The translations under genes and the position numbers were made by a program. Below, in pieces: positions 10,001 to 18,205 of a stretch of DNA of 64,000 nt. Numbering within the stretch: the stretch's first letter is position 1; each line of letters opens with the position of its first letter. Origin of the DNA: Alphaproteobacteria bacterium (lineage in GTDB: Bacteria; Myxococcota_A; UBA796; CAJQPC01); contig JACKEV010000015.1 in the NCBI GenBank assembly GCA_020632795.1, positions 186,001-250,000 of the forward strand. The letters are read 5' to 3'. Under the pieces are notes generated by a model. It was given only the letters and a program-made list of their open reading frames with translations, was not told where the DNA came from and did no database searches.

Positions 10001-10278
10001 AGGGCCACTCCATCAAGGTTCGGGACGCGCTCACCGGGCTGAAGAACGCGATCACCAAGCTCCAGCGGGCTCTGGAGAAGGTCAAGGATCCAACGCGCCG
10101 CGCGGAGATCGAGGCCGCCATCAAGCGCGCGCAGGACAAGATAGACAGCATGGAGCCCGCGAGCGCCGCCTGGGAGTCTCGTGTCGACACCCACGGGTCC
10201 GTCTGGAACGAAGACGGAACCTCCAAGACCTACACCCAACCCGACGGGTCTCCCTGGCCCGAACCACAGCACCGCTGA
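7099..10278 (+). CDS. Polymorphic-toxin-like protein: eCIS-type leader motif, coiled coil, membrane segment, C-terminal effector region
   Basis: This 1059-aa protein starts at ATG 7099 behind a strong AGGAGGGGG. Residues 41-56 (LSLQGSLGNAALSQML) resemble the LQR..GNAAV..LL motif near the N-terminus of many DUF4157-type and extracellular contractile-injection cargo proteins. A Pro/Ala linker (about 75-115) leads into a very long Ala/Glu/Gln-rich coiled coil (about 155-560). A hydrophobic hairpin sits at about 660-712. After a Gly/Arg-rich linker the last 200 residues form a distinct region containing GDGTSEAALLHETTSGQPVGG and a following KGHSIK, reminiscent of C-terminal blocks of polymorphic toxins. 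The tail is polar and ends in TYTQPDGSPWPEPQHR. The small gene directly downstream fits an immunity partner. The enzymatic activity of the tip is not identifiable. Confidence 0.75.
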   Translation: MKARRHHEPQRDPDAPAAQVESDAPGVQPEDAPSLSPTDALSLQGSLGNAALSQMLPSTEPDTATADAEAEVPDVASPGGPPAVDAAPPAPPPALPAAPAPQAVPAPRPPVVEPLHAAPGLGVDFGPGVSVTPQGAGAAVDGQPGDVALEALGLAHGERVLAAGEARQEEVTAAFAEAQRSGEAAIQVARGSLAAAFEDGRAALRAQVDSAHGEVTRSAGQQQSGLVAHGDAEKARLGQSVEGQQGAAAQTIEGAKARVDGTAESEGQRAQETSDARRGALEASAEGRGSGDPALAQAQADGARQIAEDSGARIEDSGEQMARDAEQVSEQASAGLEAQRLEYEARSGQGLADAESGIDQQTASAGQELEGMAEQARVGLSTLGAEAERALTGREHQLDQQLAALHEQRTLALETSEGQVLEHLHAGARRIAEQLEGEGGQAAVELAAAAELDPEQADAAEDALRAALDEAGTQALEQLIDATGSVSEELETEDEALRAQLGALAGAALGDLGCAQVDLVEAIGGYTQDASGAMEQASASVQESLSASIDASLAECQEEHLAWQEQVDEGAGELSEGLVSEVDAGLASQEDTARSSVDAMHQSDQDMQSQYNGLMDEAQVRSEEEAEAQGSWWDSVTGFFSELMAGAQQWLADTFGDWWGGFIWGLLGELAALLVIIAVLAVIAAVFSPLAALVAAIVFLVVMAVVGVVHRFSTFIDDNGRGPGFWESLALIGLGVTDLTGIPMIVEGLVGQRAFGSEMEDFESGANVGSGLVRLVAVFFALRSAKGGRGGRNTAKTVEPIEGRGGRGKPGSEGTSTPENTPTTEGKGATGKQTKGPVEPASPPRSLAELHARLSEDGKAGFDQTLELLGEEAVEGMSRRFKTDDGAFNVEEADAFFKQRKLSPEAYQEKLDAREAKVWEGAQRELDRIDNILRETGPEGRPDASIGDGTSEAALLHETTSGQPVGGKGHSIKVRDALTGLKNAITKLQRALEKVKDPTRRAEIEAAIKRAQDKIDSMEPASAAWESRVDTHGSVWNEDGTSKTYTQPDGSPWPEPQHR

Positions 10279-10285
10279 GCACCTG

Positions 10286-10795
10286 ATGACCTGGCTGGAC
10301 GACGACGAGATTCACGAGCGCCTCCAATCCGGCGAAGCCCTGGCCCTCTCCGAAGCCCTCGCCGCGATGGAGCTGCGCCTGGAGGCCATTGACCTCCCCA
10401 AGCCCCCGACCCTGACGGCCGCTCAGCTCGCCCCGCTGGCCCGGCAGGCCGACTACGCGACGGCCCAGAGGATGGCGGACCTGCTCCTCGAGACTCAGGG
10501 GGACCGCGGTCCGGGCGTGCTCGCGACGCTCGTCGCCACCGCGCTGCCCTTGGAGGCCATGCACGCCGTCGCGATGTCCCTGAAGGTGCATGCGGAGCCG
10601 GGGTCTACTGTGCGGGGGGTGGTGGAGCGGCTGGGGCCCGCGCTTGAGCTGGTGGAGGCGTCCCGGGTCGCGCCGGTCCAGCACTTCCTGTCCTGCCTGT
10701 TGGACGGGAGGCCGCCGGTCGTCGAGGGGACGCGCGAGGCCCTGGGCACCTGGCGCGACGGTGAGGTGACGCGGGAGATCGTGAAGGGTCTCTGA
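10286..10795 (+). CDS. Small acidic protein, candidate immunity protein to the upstream toxin
   Basis: The frame is open from further upstream inside the toxin gene. ATG 10286 is 8 bp past the toxin stop and gives 169 aa beginning MTWLDDDEIHERL. The protein is mostly helical by eye, acidic at the N-terminus (DDDE), and rich in Ala and Leu, with no signal peptide or membrane segment. No family is recognised. The immunity assignment rests only on its size, charge and position directly behind the variable C-terminal part of a polymorphic-toxin-like gene. It could instead be a chaperone/adaptor. Confidence 0.6.
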   Translation: MTWLDDDEIHERLQSGEALALSEALAAMELRLEAIDLPKPPTLTAAQLAPLARQADYATAQRMADLLLETQGDRGPGVLATLVATALPLEAMHAVAMSLKVHAEPGSTVRGVVERLGPALELVEASRVAPVQHFLSCLLDGRPPVVEGTREALGTWRDGEVTREIVKGL

Positions 10796-11227
10796 TACGG
10801 ACCCTCCATGAACCGTGGACTGGTCACCCGGCGCCCGTAGGGCGTGACCCCGGAGGATGGTCAGCGAGCCAAGGGCGAGCGAAGGAAGGGACCTGGAGGG
10901 GTCCCTTCCTTCAGGGATGGGTGAGGCTTCGTTCACCACCCGAGGATTTCGTCGCGATCAGCGCCGCGCGCACCAACAGCCGCCATGTCGGCGTCTTGGC
11001 GTCAACCCTTGGCCGGGGGCGCGCTTCCGTAACCTCGACGGCTTGGGGTGAATTGACGTGAAGAGGGCCGCCCCTCCGCAGCCAGTGCCACGATCCACGA
11101 TTCAGCGCGGTTCGGTATGAGGCGACGCCATCGGCTCACGGCCCATGGGGAAACCTGCCTCTTGTCGGCGCCCATGAGGGTGAACGGCGGGCGCTGGAGC
11201 CCAACGATTCACCGAGAGGGCGACCCC
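10796..11227. other. 432-bp intergenic stretch
   Basis: Apart from the hairpin at 10881-10912 nothing convincing is seen here. Short open frames exist (for example from 11117, in frame with the next gene) but lack a ribosome binding site and a clean start. It is a plausible boundary between the toxin operon and the next unit. Confidence 0.4.
10881..10912 (+). terminator. Perfect 13-bp hairpin, probable transcription terminator
   Basis: GAAGGAAGGGACC (10881-10893) and GGTCCCTTCCTTC (10900-10912) are exact reverse complements separated by a 6-nt loop. It lies about 85 bp after the stop of the putative immunity gene. No T-tract follows on either side, so termination is inferred from stem strength and position only. 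Confidence 0.55.
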
Positions 11228-11530
11228 ATGAGCCAAGACGATCTCCTCCAACATTGCCAGCAGACGGGCCTCCTCCTGAGCAAGCACGCCTGGCGTCGCA
11301 TGAGCGGCCGGGGCATCTCTGCCGAGGCAGTTCAGGCCGCGCTCCGCTACGGCCGGGCCGTCCAGCAGGACGGCGCCGAGATCTACTTCATCGGTCGGAA
11401 GGAGGTCCAGCGCCTTCGGCCCAGGGTCGACCTCCGGGCGCACCAGGGGGTGCATGTGGTCGTGGCGCGGGACGGGATGGTGGTCACGGTGTATCGGAGT
11501 GAGACGTTTCGGGCGCGGGGGAGGAGGTGA
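11228..11530 (+). CDS. DUF4258-like small protein
   Basis: ATG 11228 is preceded by GAGAGG and gives 100 aa. The pattern LSKHAWRRMSGRGIS, then EAVQAALRYGR, an aromatic/acidic strand (EIYFIG), and a closing VHVVVARDGMVVTVYR matches the DUF4258 layout (an H..R...R.I helix-strand start, VVV....ivTvy end). DUF4258 proteins are small, are often toxin-antitoxin or accessory genes, and have been likened to RelE-type folds. No antitoxin-like partner is adjacent. The frame is open back to 11117 but that part looks non-coding. A hairpin at 11552-11582 follows. Confidence 0.65.
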   Translation: MSQDDLLQHCQQTGLLLSKHAWRRMSGRGISAEAVQAALRYGRAVQQDGAEIYFIGRKEVQRLRPRVDLRAHQGVHVVVARDGMVVTVYRSETFRARGRR

Positions 11531-11551
11531 TCGTGCCGGCGAGGCGATAGG

Positions 11552-11582
11552 GCCGAGGGGACATAGTCCTGAGCACCTCGGC
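11552..11582 (+). terminator. Hairpin behind the DUF4258-like gene
   Basis: GCCGAGG (11552-11558) pairs with CCTCGGC (11576-11582), and inner bases (GGAC/GTCC) can extend the structure. It lies 22 bp after the stop codon. No T-run follows, so this is a terminator candidate by position only. Confidence 0.4.
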
Positions 11583-11706
11583 GTCTGCCGCTGGACGGCT
11601 CCGGCCTGTCTCACTGGCCAGAGTTGAGTTATCCTCCATCTCTGGTGCGGGAGGGGGCGCTCTGTAGGTGATTCACCCCCTCGCGCTCCTTGCAGCGGAG
11701 TGGAAG

Positions 11707-14700
11707 ATGTTCGCCGAGCTCGATCGCCTGCAGGAGGCCCTTCGGGTCTACATCAACGCCAACTACCACCTCTCCCACCCCGACCTTGTGGCCAGACGCG
11801 ACGCGCTCCTCACGCAGCCCGGGGCGCTGCGACAGCGGCCGTTCATCGAGAGCACGCCGCGATACCAGAGCGCTGCGCCATTCGCGGAGCTGAGCTGGCT
11901 GCCTACCGCGCCGCGGGAGCTCCTGACCACGCTCGCCGAGGCCGGCGTGATCTATCCACGTCCATACACGCATCAGGCAGAGGCGCTGGAGCATGCGCTC
12001 GTCCACGGCCGAGACCTGGTCATCACGACAGGTACAGGCTCGGGTAAGACGGAGACCTTCCTGCTCCCTGTCCTGGGGCGGCTCGCGCGAGAGGCCGCGG
12101 AGACGCCAGACTTGTTCAAGACCCGCGCGGTGCGCGCGCTGGTGCTCTACCCCATGAACGCGCTCGTCAACGACCAGCTGGGGCGTATGCGTGGGCTGTT
12201 CGGCGGCCCTGAGGTGTCTGGCTGGTTCCAGGAGCGAGCCGGGAGGCCGCTGAAGTTCGCTCGCTACACAGGGAAGACGCTCTACCCGGGGCACCGGCGC
12301 GATGGCTCCAAGCACCGCGAGAAGCTCCGACAGCTTGAGCTGTTCGTCAAGCTCGAGGAGGAGGCGCGAGATCCGGATCCCGAGATCCACGGCCCCGCTC
12401 GCGCGCTGATCATGGAGCTCCAGCGCATCGGGAAGTGGCCCGCGAAGCCATCAGACACAGGGGCCTTCGACGGCTTCACGCGATGGTATGGGCGCTCAGG
12501 GCAGCACTGGAGTGGTCGCACCCGCGAAGACCTGGCGCTGGACCCGGAGCTGCTCATCCGACACGAGGTCCAGGAGAACCCACCCGACCTCCTGATCACC
12601 AACTACTCCATGCTGGAGTACATGCTGCTCAGGCCCATCGAGCGCGACATCTTCCGCAAGACCCGTGGATACTTCGAGGCCCACCGGGGTCAGACCTTCA
12701 CGCTGGTGCTGGACGAGTCCCACCTCTATCGAGGCGCGACGGGTGCGGAGATCGGCATGCTCGTAAGGCGGCTGCGGGCCCGCCTCGGGCTCAACGCGAG
12801 CCAGCTGCACATCATCTCCACGAGCGCATCCTTCACCGATCCCGAGGCGGCGAAGCGTTTCATCGCAGGGCTGAGCGGCAAGCCCGTCGACGGGTTTGAG
12901 GTCTTGACGGGCGAGCTGGCCAAGCACACACCGACTGGCCCCGGTGAGGAGGACATCGCCGCGGCGCTGGCGGCGGTTGACGTTGAGGCGACCCGAGCAG
13001 GTCCACTGCATCGCCGCGCCCAGGCGCTCCTCCCCCTCTTCAGAGACACCCAGCCCACCGGGCTGCCTGTCGTCATCCAAGGCGATGAGGGCTCCAATAC
13101 AAGGATCAAGGTGAGGGGCCTGGACTCCGACCTTCAGGTGCAAGAGGAGGAGATCGTCGTGTCCAGGGGGCAAGGGCTGGGCGCCGCGTTGTTCACAGCG
13201 CTGGACTCCGCCGAGCCCATGTCAGACAAAGAGGTCGGTGCGCTGAAGATAGGCTTCACAGGTGAACCTCCTCAAGCAACGCTGGCAGCAGACGGGCTGG
13301 AGTTCCCGCCTGGCCTGGGCCCGCTGTGCCGCATTCTCTGGGACGCCCTCGCCAGCCAGCCGGTAGTGGGGGAGTTGATAAATCGAACCAGCGGCGACGC
13401 GCAGGACCTCGACGCGCTGCCTTCGGACCTGTTCCCAGGCGTGACGGCGGAGCTCGCCAGGATGGCCGTCAACACGCTGCTCGAGCTGTGTCCGGCGGCG
13501 CGAGGGCGTGAGGACAACCGCCCCCTCCTCGCAGCCCGCGTCCACCTGTTCCTCCGGGGCCTCCCAGGCCTCTGGGCTTGCGTCGATCCTGACTGCGCCG
13601 AGCTGGACATCCCGGAAGGAGAGCGCCCCTGCGGACGCCTCTACAGCGAGCCGCTCCGCCGCTGTGGATGCGGCGCCCGCGTCTTCGAGCTCTACTCCTG
13701 CAGGAGCTGCGGCGCGGCCTTCCTCAACGCCTGGGCCGACGACCCGGCGTCACCCTCATACCTCTGGCTTGAGGACGTCGGCGACATCGAGGGCATGCGC
13801 CCGTCCCCCATCTCCATCGCGCTCCAGGAGCCAGAGAGTCACCGAGGCGCTCAGCGCGGACGTGTCGCCGATCTGGAGATGACCGCCGGCAAGCTCTACA
13901 CCGAGCATGCTTGCGACGCTGAGCGCGTAAGGGAGGTCTGGCTCGCGAAGGCCGGCGAGTCTTGGAGCGCGCGCGGCATGGAGCAGCTTGGGCGCTTCTC
14001 CAGCTGCCCATGCTGCGGCGCCGGTGGGAGTCGGTATCCGATCCAGGACCACACCACGAGCGGCGATGACCCCTTCATGGAGGTCACCCGCGAGCAGTTG
14101 ATGCTCCAGCCGCCTCGCCCAGAGTCCACTACGCCGCTGCGTGGGCGGAAGGTGCTCATCTTCTCGGACGGTCGGCAGCTCGCCTCGCGGCTCTCAGGCA
14201 AGCTCATGGACGCCGCGCTGCGGGACAGCGCGCGCCCCCTGCTCCTCGACGGACTGCAGGCGCTCTCCGCCGCCTACAAGCGCCCGACGCCCCTGAGCTG
14301 GGCATACCTGGCGGTGCTGACGTCATGCCTGCTCAGAGGTGTTGAGCCTCGCCCCAAGCAGGCCCCCTGGATCGTTGAAGATCTGGAGCGCGTGGAGCGG
14401 GATCTCTTCGTCGGCGGCGTGTTGGACCCGGGGCGACTGGAGGTCGCGCGAGAGTTGCTTGAGCGCCTGAACTCGGAGCGGGTCAATGAGGCGCTGATGG
14501 GGGTGCTCCTCCCCATACTCGATGACCCCTACACAGGCCTTGCAGCCCTTGGGCTTGCTGATATTCAGCCAATCTTGGACGACCGGCTGAGGTCCCGACT
14601 GCGTGAGCTGCCAGCGCCGAGCGGAGGTGTGTGGGCCGCCTTCAACACAGAGGACGCGGTTAGAGAGGCGCTGCTACACCTCTGGCTCCAGCTCATGTTG

Positions 14701-17700
14701 GATCGACGCGCGCTCTGGCTCCCAACTGCGCCAGTCAAGTGGCGGGACAATGACGAGGGCCCCAGGGTGTCGGGCCAGAAGGCGAGCTTCAAGGACGTGC
14801 TCCACAGCCTCCTGCCGCGCGGGTTCCACGCGGCACAGCTCACCATGACGCAGGGGGGAGTGAAGAAGCCGTGGCTGCGATTCCTCTTTGACACCTTCGG
14901 CCGCGCAGAAGACCAGAAGGGCTTCCTGCTCAACCCCGCCAGAGTCACGGTCGCGACGAAGGGAGCCCTCTGGGGGCGGTGTGAGCGCTGCAGTGGCGTG
15001 CAACCCTTGATTGACAAGCTGAGGCGCCCCTGCTTCAAGCGCTGGGGAGGTAAGGGTGTGTGCGGCGGCGAGCTGCGACCGCTCTCCCCTGGCCCGAACC
15101 CCGTGAGCGAAGAGGAGCGCATCTTCCGAGCTAGAAAGGGGCTCTATCGCCTCCCCTACGAGCGCCTGCAGAGCGACGGCGAGCCCCCTCACCCGTTCTC
15201 ATCTGCTCCCCACACGGCCGCGCTGAACGCCTCTGGAGAGGGGAAGTCGATGGGCCTGGCCGAGCTCTATGAGCTCCGGTTCCAAGACATCCCCGTGCCA
15301 GACGAGGACACCTCTGGCACCAAGCGCGCGCTGCCCCCCATCGACGTGCTCTCCGTCACAACCACGATGGAGGTCGGGATCGACATCGGGAGCCTGACGG
15401 CCGTCGCGATGCGGAACGTGCCCCCGGGGAGGGCGAACTACCAGCAGCGCGCGGGGCGCGCCGGACGCCGCGGCTCGTCGCTCTCGCTGGTCGCTACCTG
15501 GTGCGGCGCCGACAGCCACGACCAGCAATTCTTCAACGAGCCCGCCTACATGGTTAGCGGCGACGTTCCAGATCCCAAGCTCAGCATTCACAACCCGGTC
15601 ATCATCCGGCGACATCTCTACGCGGCGCTCTTCTCCGAATTCCAGCTCGACCGCGTCGAGGACCCTGAGCCTGGTGAGGAGGTGAACGCGAACGTCTTTG
15701 AGAGCTTGGGCGCACTCTCGGCGTTCCGAGAGGGAGACGAGGACGAGTTCTCCTTCCGCGGGATGTCTCAGTGGATGGAGGAGGAGCGCGAGGCGCTAAC
15801 AGACCTGCTGGTGGACCTGCTCCCTGACGGGTTCATTGAGGGTCCTGCGGAGCGAAGGCGCTTCGCCGAAGCGACCCCTACGGAGCTCCTCAAGGCCCTC
15901 GCGGCGGCTGGCGCAGCCCCCGATGACGATGCGTCCGAGGAGCCCGATGAGACTTCCGAACGAGACGACATCTCCACGCTTCAAGCCAAGGTGGACGAGC
16001 TCAAGACCAAGCGCGCCCAAATTGAGGCATTAGGTGGTATGGAGGCGGTGATCGGGACGATTCAGGAGAAGCTGCAGAAGCTCAAGGACCAACTAGAAAA
16101 CCTCCGCGAGGAGCTTGGGCCGGCTTCCAACGGAGACGAGGAGGACGAGGCCTCAACCACCGGGGGGAGCTCCGACCCCGACGCCACCGCAGATGAGCGA
16201 AAGCTACTGGACCGTCTCTTCGCCCGCGGCGTCTTGCCTCGCTATGCTTTCCCGACGAGCGTGGTCGCGCTGCATGTCTTCGATACACAGCGGTCGACCC
16301 AACGCGAGGCGGTGTTGGAGCACGCGCCGCAGCGGGACCTCAACCAGGCGCTGAGCAGCTACGCCCCCGGGCGTGAGGTCTGGATCAACGGCGAGCGCCA
16401 CTACTCCTTCGCGATCTGGTCGCCGTTCTCAAAGGACCGCTACAAGGCATGGGCCGGGAGGCGGCTCTATTTGGAGTGCGACGCCTGCGGCTATGCGGAG
16501 CTTCGCTCGCTCCGAGAGTGCTCTGTGAACGACAGAGATGACTGCAAGGCCTGTGGCAAGGCCAACGGGCTCGGCCCCGCGACCTACTGGATCAGACCTC
16601 CTGGCTTCGCGCACCCTCACAAGCTGGGCCGTGCGCTGCCGTCCGGGGCGTCACCCGCGCCCACGCGGCCGACCCGCGCCAAGCTCCGCGCGAGCTTCGA
16701 GCAGGAGTCGCCCCAAGACACGCTGAGCGGCGTCTCAGCTTGGACCTCAACCGAGAACCTGGTCGTCACCAACACAGGCGCCAACGAGCGCGGCGGTCGA
16801 CATGGGTTCAAGTACTGCACCTGGTGCGGCCTCGCCGAGCCCAACAGCTGGGACATGGCGTTCCTGAACGCCGCACACTATCGCCCCAACCCGGACCATC
16901 GCGGCGACGGGGAGACCTGCACGCACCGTCCGTCCGTCGTGACCCTCGGGAACGAGTTCCGCACCGACGTCGCCGTGCTGCGCTTTGACGCAGGAAAGGA
17001 CATCGACCTCCCTCCCAAGTCAGCGACCTTCCGCGTGGTGATGAAGACGCTGGCGGTCGCCCTCACCAAGGCGGCGGTACGAATCCTGGACATCGAGCCG
17101 TCGGACATCTCCGGTGAGCACCGCCTGTCGCTCGCCGCTGGGAGCCCGCAGCCAGAGGTGTTCCTGTACGACGTCGCGGCTGGGGGAGCCGGGTTTGTGA
17201 AGGAGGCGGCGGCCGACCTCCAGAGGCTGCTCACCGAAGCGCTCAGGGTGCTGGAGGGGTGCTCAAACGAGGAATGCACCTCGTCCTGCTACCAGTGTCT
17301 TCGCTCCTACAAGAACAAGTGGGATCATGGCGACCTGGATCGCCTCTTGGCGGCCGCCTTCCTCCGCTGCTGCGTGAGCGGGGATGTCCCCCGCCTGGAT
17401 GAGAGGGTGGAAGAGTCCCTGCTCAAGGCGCTGGCCGCCGAGCTGGCCGACGCTGACGCTGACGTCGACGCTGATGACCTCATTCGTGATGGACACCTCT
17501 GGCTTCCAGCTCAAGGAAGGGCTGTCATCCTGAGCCACCCGCTGCGTCCTGGGCTGCCCGGGTCGGCGCGCGGGGACAAGGCGCGCGCCTCCATTGGAGG
17601 CGCGCCTGCGGCCTTCGTCTCCCAGCTCGTCGTGGAGCGGCACCTCCCCTTGGCTCGCAAGCTGGCGCTGGGGCTGACCGAGGAGGAAGAGCGCTGGCAG

Positions 17701-18201
17701 TTGCCCGTTGGCGTGGAGGAGCAATCAGATGGTCTGCCGCTGTTTTCGCTCATGGCGTTCGAGAAATCCAGCGAGCCTGAGCCCGAGTCGCGGCTACGTC
17801 ACGCGAGCCTCTCAACGGACACCTACACCCCCGACAAGTACTTCTTCGTACGCATGGACTCAGCCGTGATGGACCGGCTCGCTCCCAAGGGAGCGCTGGT
17901 CCTGTTCCGCCGCACCGACGCCCTCAACTTGGACCTCGCCGACCAGCGTTACCTCGTGCGTCGTGAGAGTCCGTTCGGGTTCCCAGCGTCTCGCTGTACA
18001 GTAGGGAGGCTCCGTCCAAAGCGGGGCGGCTCGAAGCTGACGTTGTTCTACGACTCGCAGTCTCCGCGCGCGCGCGCAGAGACTGCGGCAGATCGCTCCC
18101 CGAGCGGGGGCTACGACGGCCTGGAGGTCGTCGCCGTTGCCCGCAAGGTCTTGAGGGGCGGTAGGCTGGAGCCCCTCATGCTGAGCGGTGGAGGCTCCTG
18201 A
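11707..18201 (+). CDS. Giant DExH-type helicase with DUF1998 (DruE-like)
   Basis: The protein has about 2164 aa. ATG 11707 (MFAELDRLQEALR, GGAG upstream) is preferred; GTG 11668 would add 13 residues. It is an SF2 helicase: Walker A TGTGSGKTE (about 108-116), NALVNDQLGRM, LITNYSMLEYMLL, motif II DESH (336-339), TTMEVGIDIGSL (about 1219-1230) and QQRAGRAGRRG (about 1245-1255). Cys-rich patches at about 624-675, 1090-1125 and 1587-1620 look zinc-binding. The C-terminal part holds the DUF1998 hallmarks (DVAAGGAGFVKEA, then CTSSCYQCLRSYKNKWDHG). A helicase of about 2000 aa ending in DUF1998 is the size and layout of Druantia DruE; DISARM splits these parts between DrmA and DrmB, which makes DISARM less likely. 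It is followed 4 bp later by the NERD-helicase gene. Third codon positions look less GC-saturated than in the flanks. Confidence 0.85.
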   Translation: MFAELDRLQEALRVYINANYHLSHPDLVARRDALLTQPGALRQRPFIESTPRYQSAAPFAELSWLPTAPRELLTTLAEAGVIYPRPYTHQAEALEHALVHGRDLVITTGTGSGKTETFLLPVLGRLAREAAETPDLFKTRAVRALVLYPMNALVNDQLGRMRGLFGGPEVSGWFQERAGRPLKFARYTGKTLYPGHRRDGSKHREKLRQLELFVKLEEEARDPDPEIHGPARALIMELQRIGKWPAKPSDTGAFDGFTRWYGRSGQHWSGRTREDLALDPELLIRHEVQENPPDLLITNYSMLEYMLLRPIERDIFRKTRGYFEAHRGQTFTLVLDESHLYRGATGAEIGMLVRRLRARLGLNASQLHIISTSASFTDPEAAKRFIAGLSGKPVDGFEVLTGELAKHTPTGPGEEDIAAALAAVDVEATRAGPLHRRAQALLPLFRDTQPTGLPVVIQGDEGSNTRIKVRGLDSDLQVQEEEIVVSRGQGLGAALFTALDSAEPMSDKEVGALKIGFTGEPPQATLAADGLEFPPGLGPLCRILWDALASQPVVGELINRTSGDAQDLDALPSDLFPGVTAELARMAVNTLLELCPAARGREDNRPLLAARVHLFLRGLPGLWACVDPDCAELDIPEGERPCGRLYSEPLRRCGCGARVFELYSCRSCGAAFLNAWADDPASPSYLWLEDVGDIEGMRPSPISIALQEPESHRGAQRGRVADLEMTAGKLYTEHACDAERVREVWLAKAGESWSARGMEQLGRFSSCPCCGAGGSRYPIQDHTTSGDDPFMEVTREQLMLQPPRPESTTPLRGRKVLIFSDGRQLASRLSGKLMDAALRDSARPLLLDGLQALSAAYKRPTPLSWAYLAVLTSCLLRGVEPRPKQAPWIVEDLERVERDLFVGGVLDPGRLEVARELLERLNSERVNEALMGVLLPILDDPYTGLAALGLADIQPILDDRLRSRLRELPAPSGGVWAAFNTEDAVREALLHLWLQLMLDRRALWLPTAPVKWRDNDEGPRVSGQKASFKDVLHSLLPRGFHAAQLTMTQGGVKKPWLRFLFDTFGRAEDQKGFLLNPARVTVATKGALWGRCERCSGVQPLIDKLRRPCFKRWGGKGVCGGELRPLSPGPNPVSEEERIFRARKGLYRLPYERLQSDGEPPHPFSSAPHTAALNASGEGKSMGLAELYELRFQDIPVPDEDTSGTKRALPPIDVLSVTTTMEVGIDIGSLTAVAMRNVPPGRANYQQRAGRAGRRGSSLSLVATWCGADSHDQQFFNEPAYMVSGDVPDPKLSIHNPVIIRRHLYAALFSEFQLDRVEDPEPGEEVNANVFESLGALSAFREGDEDEFSFRGMSQWMEEEREALTDLLVDLLPDGFIEGPAERRRFAEATPTELLKALAAAGAAPDDDASEEPDETSERDDISTLQAKVDELKTKRAQIEALGGMEAVIGTIQEKLQKLKDQLENLREELGPASNGDEEDEASTTGGSSDPDATADERKLLDRLFARGVLPRYAFPTSVVALHVFDTQRSTQREAVLEHAPQRDLNQALSSYAPGREVWINGERHYSFAIWSPFSKDRYKAWAGRRLYLECDACGYAELRSLRECSVNDRDDCKACGKANGLGPATYWIRPPGFAHPHKLGRALPSGASPAPTRPTRAKLRASFEQESPQDTLSGVSAWTSTENLVVTNTGANERGGRHGFKYCTWCGLAEPNSWDMAFLNAAHYRPNPDHRGDGETCTHRPSVVTLGNEFRTDVAVLRFDAGKDIDLPPKSATFRVVMKTLAVALTKAAVRILDIEPSDISGEHRLSLAAGSPQPEVFLYDVAAGGAGFVKEAAADLQRLLTEALRVLEGCSNEECTSSCYQCLRSYKNKWDHGDLDRLLAAAFLRCCVSGDVPRLDERVEESLLKALAAELADADADVDADDLIRDGHLWLPAQGRAVILSHPLRPGLPGSARGDKARASIGGAPAAFVSQLVVERHLPLARKLALGLTEEEERWQLPVGVEEQSDGLPLFSLMAFEKSSEPEPESRLRHASLSTDTYTPDKYFFVRMDSAVMDRLAPKGALVLFRRTDALNLDLADQRYLVRRESPFGFPASRCTVGRLRPKRGGSKLTLFYDSQSPRARAETAADRSPSGGYDGLEVVAVARKVLRGGRLEPLMLSGGGS

Positions 18202-18205
18202 CACC

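Noticed and set aside
11117..11227. N-terminal extension of the DUF4258-like protein
   Set aside because: The first 37 residues have no ribosome binding site and non-coding composition; ATG 11228 has GAGAGG upstream.
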